Under the pieces are notes generated by a model. The model saw only the letters and a list, made by a program, of their open reading frames with translations. It ran no database searches and had not been told where the DNA came from. The position numbers and the translations under genes are program-made. From IMG/VR virus record IMGVR_UViG_3300030329_004816, positions 1-47,240 of that record: DNA of 47,240 bases. The stretch is one strand, 5' to 3'. This document shows, piece after piece, positions 25,101 through 33,132 of this stretch. The stretch comes from a virus. The number at the start of each line of letters is the position of its first letter. The first letter of the stretch is position 1.

Positions 25101-28100
25101 AGAAAAAGGAGAACTTACGGTTCATCCAACAGGGGATCTAGGAAGGCAACTATCTGAAGCAGTTAACAGGCTCCCATCTAATATTTTCGGAGAAGGATCT
25201 AGAACAGGAAAAATAGGAGAAGCAAAAAAAGAATCCAAGCGGAAGCAAGGGTCGATCTATTTGGATGGTAAATCAATTAAGGTGGAAGGTGTTTCTAAAG
25301 CGAAGTTACCAAAAAGGCCAGTAGTTGAATCTTTCATTCAAGTTAGAGATTCTCTTAATAATTTATTGGAAGCCGAAAAAGATCCTAATTCGACTGAGGA
25401 AAATATCACTTCAATACGAAATGATTTAAACAGGCTTTACGACTTACACGTTAAAAAGCATAAGAATTTCCACACAAGGGCATCTAAAGGTCTTTCCGTT
25501 GACCCAGATTACTATCGAGTCCTAGGACTTGAGCTTCAGCAGGAGGACGGCTCATTTAAAAAGGCATCCATCTTTAATGAAAGGGTGATGCGCCCTGTAG
25601 AAGAGCCTACAAGTGCCGACTCACAGGAAGATGCTCTTGCTCACTCACTGTCGTGGAAGGGGCTGGTAGACATCGATTACATGGCTCAACTTCTAGGGCA
25701 ACCTAAAGAAAAGATTTTAGATGAATTTGTAGGAAGCGGCCTTGGTTTTATAAATCCTGATAATGGATTGCCTGAGATCAGAAATCACTATCTCTCAGGG
25801 AACGTAAGGGAAAAGCTATTACAAGCAAAAGAAGCGGCTAAAACTTCAGAGAAGTTTGAAAGCAATGTAGAGGCATTAGAGGCAATTCAGCCAAAAGATT
25901 TAAAATACGAAGAAATATCATATTACCTTGGGTCAGCTTGGATACCCGGGGAGGTTATAGAGGATTTCGCACAAAACAGAATGAACTTAACTATGTCAGT
26001 TAATTATATGAGAACCGACACAGTTAATGAGATGGTTACTGAAAAGTGGGATGTTCAATCAACTGCTAGATGGTCACAGAGTAATGCTGAATTTGACCCA
26101 GGTGTTCCGAGATACAATGCTCAAAAAATATTAGAAAGTGTATTAAATTTAAGAACTCCAATAGTTAGAAAGAATGTAGGGACATCAGAAGACCCTCAAA
26201 TGGTTATAGATGAGAAAGCTACAGCCAACGTTAAGGCCGCCCAAGAAAGGATGAAGTTAGCTTTTAAAGACTGGATTGATGAAAATGAAGGCGCACAGAA
26301 CGCATTAACCGCTAACTATAACGAAAATTTCAATAACTATGTGGAGCCGACATATAACGGTCAACACATGGTGTTGCCTTGGATTAATCCCAAGTTTGAT
26401 TTATTCCCTGCCAAGAAAGACGTTGTATTTAGAGCTATACAAGATCGTAGAGGATTAATTGCTCATGGTGTTGGTGGAGGTAAAACAGTTATTGCTACAG
26501 CCATAGCAATGGAAATGAAAAGGCTTGGATTGGCTAACAAGCCATTGATTGCCGTACACAATGCAACTCTTGAACAATTCTCTGAAACTGTCAGAGAAAT
26601 GGCTCCAGATGCCAACATCCTAGTTGCTAGGAGATCAGATCTTGCAGGTGCAAAAAGAAAAGAGTTTTATGGGAAAATAGCATCAGGCGATTGGGATATG
26701 ATTATTATGGCTCAATCTACATTGGATCGGATACCTGATGATCCTGCTTACGAAAGAAAAATTCTTAATGAGGTAAAAGATCAGTTTATAACTTCCCTTC
26801 AACAAATTGCGATTGATGAAGGCAAGGACACACCAACTGTTAAGGAATTACAGAAAAGAATTAAGAGTATTAATGCTAAAATTGCTAAATTACAAAAAAG
26901 GAAAGTTGATGATATTTTAACTTTCCAAGAAATGGGCATCGATGCTCTTATCTTAGATGAGGCTCACTTATATAAGAAGCTCCCTTATGCTACAAAGCTA
27001 GGTAATCAAATAGCAGGTATAGATCGAGGGGCATCGCAAAGGGGAACATCTTTCTTAACCAAGTCACGGTACATTCAAGAAAACCAGAATGGTAAAAACA
27101 TATTTACCATGACAGGAACACCAGTAACTAACACTCTTGGTGAGACTTGGAATATGATAAGAATGGTTGCGCCTGATTTATTGTCTGATTTTAACGTCAG
27201 CACATTTGATTCATTTGCTACCACTTTTACCGAGATTGAAACTAGAGATGAACTGAGACCTAATGGAAGGTTCAAAAGAATACAAAGACTATCCAAAATA
27301 AGTAATATCCCGGAATGGAATAGGCTGTTTAGGCAAGTGGCTGACGTTAAACTTGGAGAAAAAATGGACGTAAAGAATCGTCCTGAGATCGAAGGTGGAG
27401 AGGCATTGCTTAAAGTGGTTCCTCAAACGGAAGGTGTTAATCAGTTTACTGAATATATCTTCAAGGTGATTGATAAATTTGATAATTTGGAAGGTAAGCA
27501 GAAAAGAGAATTTTCATACATCCCACTTGTTTCGTTTGGTGCGGCTAGAGCGGCGGCAATAGACATGAGAATGGTTGATCCTAATGCAAAGGACGAGCCG
27601 GGGAGTAAACTCAACAAAATGATCGACAGTGCAATCGATCTGTATAAAAAGCACGACAGCCAAAAAGCAACGCAGGTTGTTTTTGCAGACACATTTAGAG
27701 CAGTTAAAAGAGTAAAGCTCGAGGAGTTTCTTGAGGGTAACGTAATCGAGAGAGATATAACTGAGTCAGATGTAGAGGAAGAGGTTTCTTTTGAGGACAA
27801 TGAATTTAATCTTTATCAGGAGATTAAGAACAAACTAGCATCAAAAGGTGTACCAGAAGAGGAAATAGCAGACATCCAAGATTACAAAACTCCAGAATCT
27901 AGGCAAAAACTTTTTGATAAAGTGAATAATGGAGAAGTCCGGTTTGTTTTGGGGAGCACTCAAAAACTAGGCACAGGAGTTAATATGCAAGAGCGGATGA
28001 TTGCCGCTCATCACTTAGATGTTCCTTGGACACCTGCGGATCTCGAGCAAAGAGATGGTAGAGTTTATCGCCAAGGGAATATTTTTTCAGAGCTAAATGT

Positions 28101-31100
28101 GCCTATTCATCTGAATAGATACGGAATGCAGGAATCCCTAGATGCCGCTTTGTGGGATAAGATAGAATTTAAAGAGAGGTTTATCCGTCAAGCTATGAGC
28201 GGTGAAATGAACGCTCGTGTTATTGAGGAGGATGAAGGGCTACTTAGTCTCGCAGAACAAAAAGCTATTCTTATGGGAGCGGATGGCCTTCGCTTTTTCC
28301 AAGTCAGTCAAGAGATCGAGGCATTAGTTAGAGAGCGGAAAGCTCACGATTCATTAAGGGAAAGATCAGTTAACAATCTATCTGAATCAAAGACCAAACT
28401 TGAATTTGCTAAAGCCTTTAATGAAAAGATGACCACTGCAATGGGCAATCTTGAAAACAAGTGGGATGAAGACATGGAATTTGGCATTGAGCTAAATAAC
28501 ATTAAATATGAAGACACTAAAAAGGGAATTAAGGCTTTAGATAGGGTTTTCAAAGCTCACAACAAATCGATAAATAACAAAAGATTTAAAACACTTAGCG
28601 AGTTAAACAATGACAAAAAGCTAAGAGAGCCTCTTGCCAGTGTGACCGTTGATGGGGTCGAGGTTGAATTGAGTCACAGCGTGTTCAGAGAGAATTTAAG
28701 TGGAAAAAATCAATATCGCTCTGAGTTCATTCCGATAATTAAGATGCCTGACGGCTTAACTGTTAATTTGGAAAAAGTTACTTCAGCCGACACTTTTGAG
28801 AAAAGAATTAGAGCCGCCAAGGAAAAAATCAATATTAAGAACATTGGAGCGGAGCGAACAGTGGCTAGGGAGACTGAAAACATTCCTACATATACAGAAC
28901 TCGCAGAAAGGCCATTTCCTCGTGAAAAGGAATTACAGGACATGGTTACCGAATACAGAGAGATCGGGCCTAAGTTTGATGCTGATATGGGAATTGTCGA
29001 TTCTATAGATCCTTTAAGTGAAGAGGAGACTTCAATTCCGTTAAAATCTCAGAACCTTGATACCGATACTGCCCTCCCCTCCCATGATTTAGGAGGAAAA
29101 AAACCTTCTAGAGAAAAAATGGCTGACGCAATGATAGCGGCTAATCAAATGTTGCCTAGGGATCGTAGTCGTAAACAATTTGCTTACGAATACCGAAATG
29201 CAATGCCTAATCAAAAGTGGTTAACTGCATACGAGTTAGGGAACAGGTTATTCAGAGGAAGTGCTGAAGGAAAAGCAGCTTCTCAATCAATCCTTAATCG
29301 GTGGGTTGAGTCTGGCCTTGTGGACAGGATGTGGACTGAAGATGGTACACCTATTTATGCTTGGTCTGGAACGAAGCCGGAAAAAGGACTTTTAACCATG
29401 GATCAAATCAATAAAAAGTATCCAGAAGACGCACCACAATTTGAAAGGTTCGATGCAACTACACCTAATATTCTAAAATCTCAGAACCTTGATCCAGAGA
29501 CAGACGCTAGATACGACTTTGAGAATGTTCTTGATGAATTAACACTTCCTCCTGAGACTCTTAATATTTATTCGGGGGGTAGACTATTAGGGCGAAGAGG
29601 CGAAGATGTAGTTCGCAAGGCTCTTTTATACAAGGGCGAGAAAAGTCCACCTAAAATAAAAGAAGCAATTTTGGACGGAGGAGAGTCCTCAAATGTTTCA
29701 GAATCTATATATCCAGTGATTCTGGTTGAATTGGAAAATGGGGCAGAGTTCCGCAAAATCATTAGAATTTCAAGACATGATCAACTGTCCTCTCGTTCTC
29801 CAAGAGGATACGACTTGGATTATAGAGGCAAGAATTGGACAGAGGTTAAAAGCGATGTGCTTATAGACTTGCAAAACCTCGCTGACGATATTTGGGAAGA
29901 ACAAAAGAAAACCATTACTGGAGAAGTTGTTCCGGCAGAAGAGATAAGCCGAGAGAATGAAAAGAATAGGCAAGAGCGCATAGGCTACATTTCACGCCAA
30001 ATAGATAATCTTGAAAAGATAGGCATTCCTGCCCGAAGAAGGAAAGGCCATCTAGATAAGGTGCAGGAGTTTGAGGAAAGAGTTGCCAAGCTAAAAGAAG
30101 AACTTGTAAGCCTCGGCACTCAAACTACCAGTAATATTCTAAAATCTCAGAACCTTGCTGAAATCACAGGCGATACCGAAATCGATGTAGAACTTAAAAA
30201 GCTATACCAAGAGGCTCTTAACGAGCAATCCGGTGAACGCACTATAGGAAACCCTGAATTAGCTATAGGAGCGGAAGACCCTGCAATAATGTCTGTCGAT
30301 GAATATCGCAAGACGGCTGTAGGGGCTGAAACTTTTGAGCAGTGGAATGCTGAAGCCAAGGTAATGGTAGAAAACGATTACGAAGGAACAGCAGAAAGAA
30401 TTAAACAGCTTGGATTTGAAGGAGGGACTCTCGACCCTGTATTGACAAGAGCGGCGCAAATGATTGTTGCTCAAGAAATGTCGATGCCCATGACGAAGGA
30501 AAGAAGGGAAAATGTTCAAAAATTAGTCTGGGCATACAGGGCAACTGGAACAGAACAGGCCAGAGGACTGGCCTCGAGGAGAGACCCATTTAAAACACCT
30601 GAAGAAAGGCACAAGGAATTTCTTGGCAAGGTAATCTTCACGCCTCCGGCAAAGGTCAGGAAGAAGGTTGAAAAGGCAAGGACGCAGGAAGAGAAACAAA
30701 AGATTCTCGATAAAGATGCTATCCGGATTCAGAAGATTGAAAAAGAACTCGCAAGAATGGGAGTCACCTTTGATGACATTTTTAGAGGGGAAGTCGAGCT
30801 AACTCTTAAAGGATCGAAGATAAAAACAAATATCACAGAAGGATATTCTGCAAAACAAAAAATGGTTATCAAACTATTTAGTAGTGGTAAGACCTTAAAG
30901 CAAATTGCCAAAATGGTTGAATTGACTGTTAGCGAGGTAAAGCAGGTTCGGAATGCCTTTAAAGAGGAATTTGTACGGAGGCATTCGGATAAAGTCAGGC
31001 AAGGAGTAAAAGCAGAGGATCTGAGCGTTGACGATGAAACACTTATCCTTAAATCAAGTCCCTTGGATTTAAGCGAAGCTGAAGTTGATGCTGAAATTGA

Positions 31101-33132
31101 AAGAATGCTTCTTAAAATGGGTATCCCTCCATTAAACAAAATAGGCAAAATGAAAACTCGCAAGAGAAAGCCTAAAAAGAAAATGTTTAGACCTCCTGCT
31201 CCAAGCGGTGCTGAACAGGATGCCAAATGGGATGAGTTTAAAGACAGAGACTTTGAACCTGATTCTACTGATTATGTTCAAGAAGTCATGGTTGGAGTGG
31301 ATCTTTACGACCCTGTTGAAGTAGTTAAGATTGCGAGAGCGGCACAATCGGCTGATAGCAATGGGTGGAGTATGCTCCACGAATACTGGATCAACAATAT
31401 CCTTTCCGGCCCTCAAACGCATGTAGTTAACGTGACAGGAAATGTTGCTAATGCCGCATGGGATTTCACTGTTCAAAGAGGCATGGAGGCCATGCTTAAT
31501 ACAATTTTCAAGTCTGAAAAAGGAGCCACATTTAAAGAATATCGCCACATCATAAAAGGAATAATGCCTGGAGTGGCAAGGGGGATGAGATTAGCCCTGA
31601 AATCGTGGGGTGCTGAAACTGATTTCTTTAGAGCGGAAGTCCTTAATGAGCAGATCGATTTGAATGATGGATATATTAAAGGGGAGGGACATAAATCCTC
31701 TGTTCGTGGGAAAAAAGGAAAAGTCATCAGAATCCCCGGCAGGGCATTGTTATTTGCTGATACTTTCTTCAAAGGTCTCTTTGGAACTATGGAGGCAGGG
31801 GCGCAGGGGTACAGAATATCTAAAGCTCAAGGACTCAAAGGAAAAGAACTTGAGAAGAAAATTGCAGAATATGTAAACACTCCCAATAGTCAGGCTTGGC
31901 AGATCGCCGTTGATAAGGCTACAGATCTCACCTTCCAGACTCCTTTGAGATCAAGAGAAGAAGGAGGCAACTGGGCTGAAGCCGCAGTCCACTGGATATC
32001 AATGGGATCAAGGTCAGTTCCTCTTCTTAATTGGGTGATTCCTTTTGCAAGGACACCATTTAATATTTTTAAACAGGGAATGAGAAAGTCTCCACTTGGG
32101 ACAATTAATTTTGCATCGCACTTCCTCCGGAACGGTCTTTTCCGAAGGGAAAAAGGACAAACTGTCATCGATGCTTACCCTGAATTAATAAGAGATGCCG
32201 CAGAGCAGGTCTTGGCATGGACAGCTTACGCTGTCTTGCATGGAGCGGTTGAAGGAGATGATGATGACGATGAAAAGTTTTTCCTGATTACAGGATCAAG
32301 GCCTCCAAGATCGGGAGAAGCTGGAGTAAGGCAAAGAGATACAGGAGGAGATTATGTTATAAAAATTGGGGATCTCAAAATTCCGTATGGCCGAGTAGAG
32401 CCATTTTCAACAATCTTAGGAACAACGGCTGACTTAATTAGAGCCACGAAATCAAAAGCCACATCAGAAAGAGTTTATGGACAGTTGTGGGGATGGATGC
32501 TGGGTCAGGCCAGAAATAAAACCTTTATGCGTGGGCTAGGTGACGTTGCTAAAGCAATAGAAAAGCCGGAATCAGCTAGTTCATATACAAGTAGGTTTGT
32601 TAAAAATGCCATCGTACCAAACCTTATTCGACAGCCGATAAGGAATGTCGATAAGTATGATCGTGAATGGCGAAGCAAAGAATGGTGGTATGACATCCTG
32701 CCTTTACCATCGGGGGCTGAAAAGAAAGTTGATCCAGCAACAGGAAGATATGTTGAACGTGCTGGAACTGCGGCAACTAGACTGGTAATACCCAAAATTG
32801 AAAAGACTCAGAAGTTGGTTCAATCTGATAAATTTTTAGTTAATTGGAACCGAGAGAACCCTGCTCAAACTTGGGGGCCAACTACGCCTAGCAACAGCCT
32901 CAATATGCTCGATGGAAAAGGTCATATAAAACTGGGGCCGAACAGTTATAAATACCTCGTCAAAAGGTCAGCAACTCTTGCTCAAGGGCTGTTGGATGGT
33001 AAATTATCCCCATTCGACATTAAAGAACCTCGAGAGCGTAAACTGAACGAAATCCAGACAGCTTACAGAAAAGGGCGTGAACAGGCCAGAGATGAGCTTA
33101 GATCAAGACCAGAAATTTTGCTGAAGAAGTAA
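16144..33132 (+). CDS. Giant polyvalent protein (5662 aa), probably ejected with the DNA
   Basis: A single open frame of 16,989 nt. Order of parts by residue: 1-700 disordered and coiled coil; 840-1075 membrane-like Gly/Ala segments; about 1360-1560 degenerate metallopeptidase-like region with EEAIH (1411-1415) in place of HExxH; 1600-1995 DdrB-type ParB domain; 2150-2310 RelA/SpoT-like nucleotidyltransferase; 2340-2610 Ser-rich then acidic linkers; 2620-4060 DarB-like adenine methyltransferase plus helicase; 4060-4290 coiled coil; 4310-4430 winged-helix-like; 4451-4662 unknown domain; 4900-4945 sigma region 4-like helix-turn-helix; 5040-5662 the C-terminal domain with NNILSGPQTHVVN. LKSQNL-type linkers recur between parts. 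Polyvalent proteins of this type (P1 DarB/DdrB are known relatives) travel in the capsid and protect incoming DNA from restriction. It sits directly before the portal gene, consistent with a virion protein. No frameshift or stop interrupts it. Confidence 0.93.
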   Translation: MAQRKFGRKVENVGRPGLNPGRNNLERDEAPPATDIDPGIAQKPIISRPENIDPGIVHGARPNPMVDEIINRTRKEAIDDSAPVGQEPSIRPRIFDPRKIQHKQLKDINKDLITRLNIEDREANRRQEALQRESRTRREKASKALQEQLEEQRAEDYFQAERRLDREGIQYDKDRQGRPIVRRDKEGKPTYTKKTGDIEIDEKTGRAFRMDRDSKGNLKRVDVDKDAKVGPDATRDDGFIYRQNKYTDWEQIDPEEGRFSSDRKVAVASAKYLYEKEKERIERLIDDPVLPPKLTKSEKKKYTEERDNINKSLEDLEKSFKDGEIKEEDYNESLTSLQNQLQEAEDNLGAGAEREKLERELYDLEGRGAAAFMKPGAKKEEGDPAKEEAGELKTQIETFEKEQEEFSQGIEAEKAELDALQDKAKQGGLSAEETFELTEEIKRKIADVNSRIESGNEKLSIDAEDIRKRSKDLASRQKLAYQKAVKERDKQLDSLTNPMTSDVIDEFRKGLAEIEAREKAWAELPGDLDRLKKLGAGAKAEDHYKKQVKHQLDLDREKLAEQFQAGLEQTDALKSEAVEEIEKIQAEVSEEVASIRMPVGGSRGFDPNISQKVHEEREAISNTLPERIRKSLTEKGFKPDQIEAVVGDFEKSKDVFNGKVDSALLSDGRIQVSPRLIYNSDDELKKTISQAGGTKEQQDAAFLEARRMQDQMGAEMAETIGKTKYGKDFIEFSSKFIDDFKKQNPHFIDKDGQYTEDSEGLRPTHGTLIRAFKNARGDLWNNIAWNEFGNSLGQIMAWVPAMMGSQKYKDAGAQLKKDNEELAQLGELIDSEGFFLGFTKRELMGGGLSLVPSMLPGMAFGRVATVLGAGGKAATTAGMVGATAGAFAQSGAPTYFDAREGFQTKIYNELLKAEGVDVSEISPERISEIEKESIERADSQALWVGLATGTITAVVMGVSAKLVGPKGVEAILNRNKGGMVPVRQVVRELSKKGLKKALKSKEFYASIGKMAADFGINVSEEFAEEFSDQLFNGILEANTFNPDKSFSEILAESWKAGVMGAVLAGGMSGAGSVKNGSSEGWSQWRKSIKDKKSSLDNISDIPSTEDPVDNLAPQEQLVSAELEIDNWTPPEGANPASIDLDKRMAKAAGRIAVGDIDSVSEADLNLLNLQRNKAGEVESAKADGDPWATAENGVPILGQTLIDSLSQRHPTLAKLLPKDEASQRQSARPVEEQKQAEQPKASEPSETKTPEEQEQVGGTFEVPVYGKEEPVQVDALDEEEAGRKVAEMGVGMVDFGGIIQTGVAKTPSPKPPSPETEEIVSSAISQIEQEKGRELTAAEKAGVKKAASLVSKQIEKWGKIFKGVGWTLESIGSGGMYTKDGNLNFSVPDLLRNLASENIDSKTWAEKAGLEEAIHLVAFQLHKEGKIDIRKLWKDLPKEIQDAVRKTYPIEKKELQRLSEEINVPVGEIEAEQLGNEFLRMIVQGRMAVKDGLWELDGSVVSTEQASKTLIQSIRKAFQEILDFFNGVMDSDEEFAVEIRKAAELIEQRLNELTAKTEEKPKPKPKKVAKKKVAQKEAPTRGPPTGRVEGSTAQVINAGRTVNVRYEVRSASDSKPSHDALGRKTEGYPQELQPRDRSTKEYRQQARNIANNLDFDKAVFFPGTDTPATTADIGAPIITQEGAMGEGSPSFTLIGNGRDIGAIESYRLDTPASKDYKQKLIDNADKFGLDPEAVSKIKDPVLYRVITDNLSTPELIRFSQESNEGEAMASNAVELAGQDAQRLTPQILYALDPEFAIDSKKNQKFLTLYTQKVIGARSANEANITKSDLARRAKMAIFTAAYGLDAEGRAALDRMSGDSGDAAKRLTNALITVSPMVARMRQDIEAGALNDLDISNDIAKAVQKISSAIRDAKNISTAWESLEGQGEFDLGGKGVEDLILDYLVTNRGNRSSLENAIGNYVESVYRIGDPRQEDMFGKRAFPSREELWNIAAQDVEKPVEETQKAAKPLNVALKSQQLSEKNSLQESIDKHKEAGIKIEPFVDSDGRTFKFAETILKAVQKLPPETREELFRLAVENQEIARSEKNKLPKEVLAEIANINKKKIEQRTLNREDYKDQWNDHIKKYVNPEEGIDYNKDLETEIDRLAQENGAIPLMGPIKGDRAIDKAIDKAEERMEHKLKINPNFNEVIEPDFNELTDVIRGSLIATTNAEVDQLVDSVYENPNWTVIKNSKGPEGKADKKDRKLHKNRFKNPVGGYKDHMILVEMAPGVIAEIQVHRADTIYAKEVGPGHLFYETTRQIIESKVHKRSALGYKGTRVTRTANKKFKEISRISKDYYTNSSNIYEDQLGDKYDPNLKTQRAAASSSAEMRRASSSVISSAPESTVSVIRARRSSSTGLDAPAILRKPGPTSQGIPVSDRTNDVVTSGITPINTSIPLKAQDLDLFNDYAKTLPARTKASKPVFKRKVAKDLPAASGKDIDNLFDWFNVPVNEDVRGDAETGTQGAPDLGEGLGQSERGEPSIPAQQSRDSGSKSEDDDQSDQGRGRVDERIPTDTPGESGRAEATDREGTETIPEDERPSGEDARREGREESPRVLERPEVDSPERNHTIESQEDLNPSGVKARIKANVKALKLLRTLEKEDRNPTPEEKSALAKFSGWGAVPQVFDRIKLQESQDLESYQRDYDRNIETANKSSSYMKDVYLEEAQKAKEKIDRLGKWEKKFGKEARALKELLTEDEWETAAASITNAHFTSIDVIKGMWDAVERMGFKGGVALEPAAGVGHFFGAMPDKLSDRTSTVGVELDSISGRIFSKLYPETNVFVQGYQDAPIEPGAADLVISNVPFENTFTVDDKSLGKTPKFNLHNYFFAKALQSAKPGGIVAFITTHFTMDASADQRRWLAKHGDLVGAIRLPNTAFKKNAGTEVTTDIIFLRKPDGKKFEGESWSEVSEQKFPKGGPVNVNEYFIKNPQMILGRLSNDGSMFATEEKGELTVHPTGDLGRQLSEAVNRLPSNIFGEGSRTGKIGEAKKESKRKQGSIYLDGKSIKVEGVSKAKLPKRPVVESFIQVRDSLNNLLEAEKDPNSTEENITSIRNDLNRLYDLHVKKHKNFHTRASKGLSVDPDYYRVLGLELQQEDGSFKKASIFNERVMRPVEEPTSADSQEDALAHSLSWKGLVDIDYMAQLLGQPKEKILDEFVGSGLGFINPDNGLPEIRNHYLSGNVREKLLQAKEAAKTSEKFESNVEALEAIQPKDLKYEEISYYLGSAWIPGEVIEDFAQNRMNLTMSVNYMRTDTVNEMVTEKWDVQSTARWSQSNAEFDPGVPRYNAQKILESVLNLRTPIVRKNVGTSEDPQMVIDEKATANVKAAQERMKLAFKDWIDENEGAQNALTANYNENFNNYVEPTYNGQHMVLPWINPKFDLFPAKKDVVFRAIQDRRGLIAHGVGGGKTVIATAIAMEMKRLGLANKPLIAVHNATLEQFSETVREMAPDANILVARRSDLAGAKRKEFYGKIASGDWDMIIMAQSTLDRIPDDPAYERKILNEVKDQFITSLQQIAIDEGKDTPTVKELQKRIKSINAKIAKLQKRKVDDILTFQEMGIDALILDEAHLYKKLPYATKLGNQIAGIDRGASQRGTSFLTKSRYIQENQNGKNIFTMTGTPVTNTLGETWNMIRMVAPDLLSDFNVSTFDSFATTFTEIETRDELRPNGRFKRIQRLSKISNIPEWNRLFRQVADVKLGEKMDVKNRPEIEGGEALLKVVPQTEGVNQFTEYIFKVIDKFDNLEGKQKREFSYIPLVSFGAARAAAIDMRMVDPNAKDEPGSKLNKMIDSAIDLYKKHDSQKATQVVFADTFRAVKRVKLEEFLEGNVIERDITESDVEEEVSFEDNEFNLYQEIKNKLASKGVPEEEIADIQDYKTPESRQKLFDKVNNGEVRFVLGSTQKLGTGVNMQERMIAAHHLDVPWTPADLEQRDGRVYRQGNIFSELNVPIHLNRYGMQESLDAALWDKIEFKERFIRQAMSGEMNARVIEEDEGLLSLAEQKAILMGADGLRFFQVSQEIEALVRERKAHDSLRERSVNNLSESKTKLEFAKAFNEKMTTAMGNLENKWDEDMEFGIELNNIKYEDTKKGIKALDRVFKAHNKSINNKRFKTLSELNNDKKLREPLASVTVDGVEVELSHSVFRENLSGKNQYRSEFIPIIKMPDGLTVNLEKVTSADTFEKRIRAAKEKINIKNIGAERTVARETENIPTYTELAERPFPREKELQDMVTEYREIGPKFDADMGIVDSIDPLSEEETSIPLKSQNLDTDTALPSHDLGGKKPSREKMADAMIAANQMLPRDRSRKQFAYEYRNAMPNQKWLTAYELGNRLFRGSAEGKAASQSILNRWVESGLVDRMWTEDGTPIYAWSGTKPEKGLLTMDQINKKYPEDAPQFERFDATTPNILKSQNLDPETDARYDFENVLDELTLPPETLNIYSGGRLLGRRGEDVVRKALLYKGEKSPPKIKEAILDGGESSNVSESIYPVILVELENGAEFRKIIRISRHDQLSSRSPRGYDLDYRGKNWTEVKSDVLIDLQNLADDIWEEQKKTITGEVVPAEEISRENEKNRQERIGYISRQIDNLEKIGIPARRRKGHLDKVQEFEERVAKLKEELVSLGTQTTSNILKSQNLAEITGDTEIDVELKKLYQEALNEQSGERTIGNPELAIGAEDPAIMSVDEYRKTAVGAETFEQWNAEAKVMVENDYEGTAERIKQLGFEGGTLDPVLTRAAQMIVAQEMSMPMTKERRENVQKLVWAYRATGTEQARGLASRRDPFKTPEERHKEFLGKVIFTPPAKVRKKVEKARTQEEKQKILDKDAIRIQKIEKELARMGVTFDDIFRGEVELTLKGSKIKTNITEGYSAKQKMVIKLFSSGKTLKQIAKMVELTVSEVKQVRNAFKEEFVRRHSDKVRQGVKAEDLSVDDETLILKSSPLDLSEAEVDAEIERMLLKMGIPPLNKIGKMKTRKRKPKKKMFRPPAPSGAEQDAKWDEFKDRDFEPDSTDYVQEVMVGVDLYDPVEVVKIARAAQSADSNGWSMLHEYWINNILSGPQTHVVNVTGNVANAAWDFTVQRGMEAMLNTIFKSEKGATFKEYRHIIKGIMPGVARGMRLALKSWGAETDFFRAEVLNEQIDLNDGYIKGEGHKSSVRGKKGKVIRIPGRALLFADTFFKGLFGTMEAGAQGYRISKAQGLKGKELEKKIAEYVNTPNSQAWQIAVDKATDLTFQTPLRSREEGGNWAEAAVHWISMGSRSVPLLNWVIPFARTPFNIFKQGMRKSPLGTINFASHFLRNGLFRREKGQTVIDAYPELIRDAAEQVLAWTAYAVLHGAVEGDDDDDEKFFLITGSRPPRSGEAGVRQRDTGGDYVIKIGDLKIPYGRVEPFSTILGTTADLIRATKSKATSERVYGQLWGWMLGQARNKTFMRGLGDVAKAIEKPESASSYTSRFVKNAIVPNLIRQPIRNVDKYDREWRSKEWWYDILPLPSGAEKKVDPATGRYVERAGTAATRLVIPKIEKTQKLVQSDKFLVNWNRENPAQTWGPTTPSNSLNMLDGKGHIKLGPNSYKYLVKRSATLAQGLLDGKLSPFDIKEPRERKLNEIQTAYRKGREQARDELRSRPEILLKK
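20926..22128 (+). other. DdrB-type ParB-superfamily domain within the giant protein
   Basis: Residues about 1595-1995 carry NVRYEVRSASDSKPSHDALG, then GYPQELQPRDRS, an IGAPIIT segment and LIGNGRDIGAIESY. This is the recognisable order of the ParB-like domain of phage P1 DdrB and related polyvalent proteins (SH, YPQELQPRDR, GAPI, GNGR). A helical part follows, ending near PRQEDMFGKRAFPSREELWN. The family is predicted to be nuclease-like and is linked to protection of incoming DNA; activity here is not demonstrated. Confidence 0.82.
22591..23073 (+). other. RelA/SpoT-like nucleotidyltransferase domain within the giant protein
   Basis: Residues about 2150-2310. A helical lead-in (DKAIDKAEERMEHKL) is followed by ELTDVIRGSLIA with D2198 in the metal-binding position. 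RFKNPVGGYKDHM carries Y2257 in the GY motif, VIAEIQVH has E2273 in the EIQ motif, and KEVGPGHLFYE occupies the place of the conserved AExGHWxYK block. This is the order of the (p)ppGpp synthetase fold. The lead-in lacks a clear copy of the Arg/Lys ATP-binding helix, so the nucleotide donor is uncertain. It may make alarmones, pyrophosphorylate another target such as tRNA, or be inactive. Confidence 0.72.
24001..28323 (+). other. DarB-like adenine methyltransferase-helicase region within the giant protein
   Basis: Residues 2620-4060. The N-terminal block VKARIKANVKALKLLRTLE and KFSGWGAVPQVFD is characteristic of DarB-like proteins. The methyltransferase has EPAAGVG (2776-2782) for AdoMet binding and SNVPFEN (2840-2846) as the catalytic NPPF-type motif. 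The helicase has Walker A GVGGGKT (3442-3448), DEAH (3605-3608), TMTGTPVTNT and the motif VI block QRDGRVYRQG (3969-3978). P1 DarB protects the incoming genome from type I restriction in cis, and the same role is likely here. Confidence 0.9.
29042..30157 (+). repeat. Dispersed in-frame DNA repeat encoding LKSQNL linkers (outer limits)
   Basis: The 18-mer TAAAATCTCAGAACCTTG occurs three times in the giant gene: 29042-29059, 29474-29491 and 30140-30157. The last two copies are identical over 26 nt (29466-29491 and 30132-30157). All are in the same frame and encode LKSQNL. Related peptides without close DNA identity are ALKSQQL (residue 2013), PLKAQDL (2437) and ILKSSPL (4968). The copies bracket compact domains, including a winged-helix-like domain and an unknown domain. 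Confidence 0.9.
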
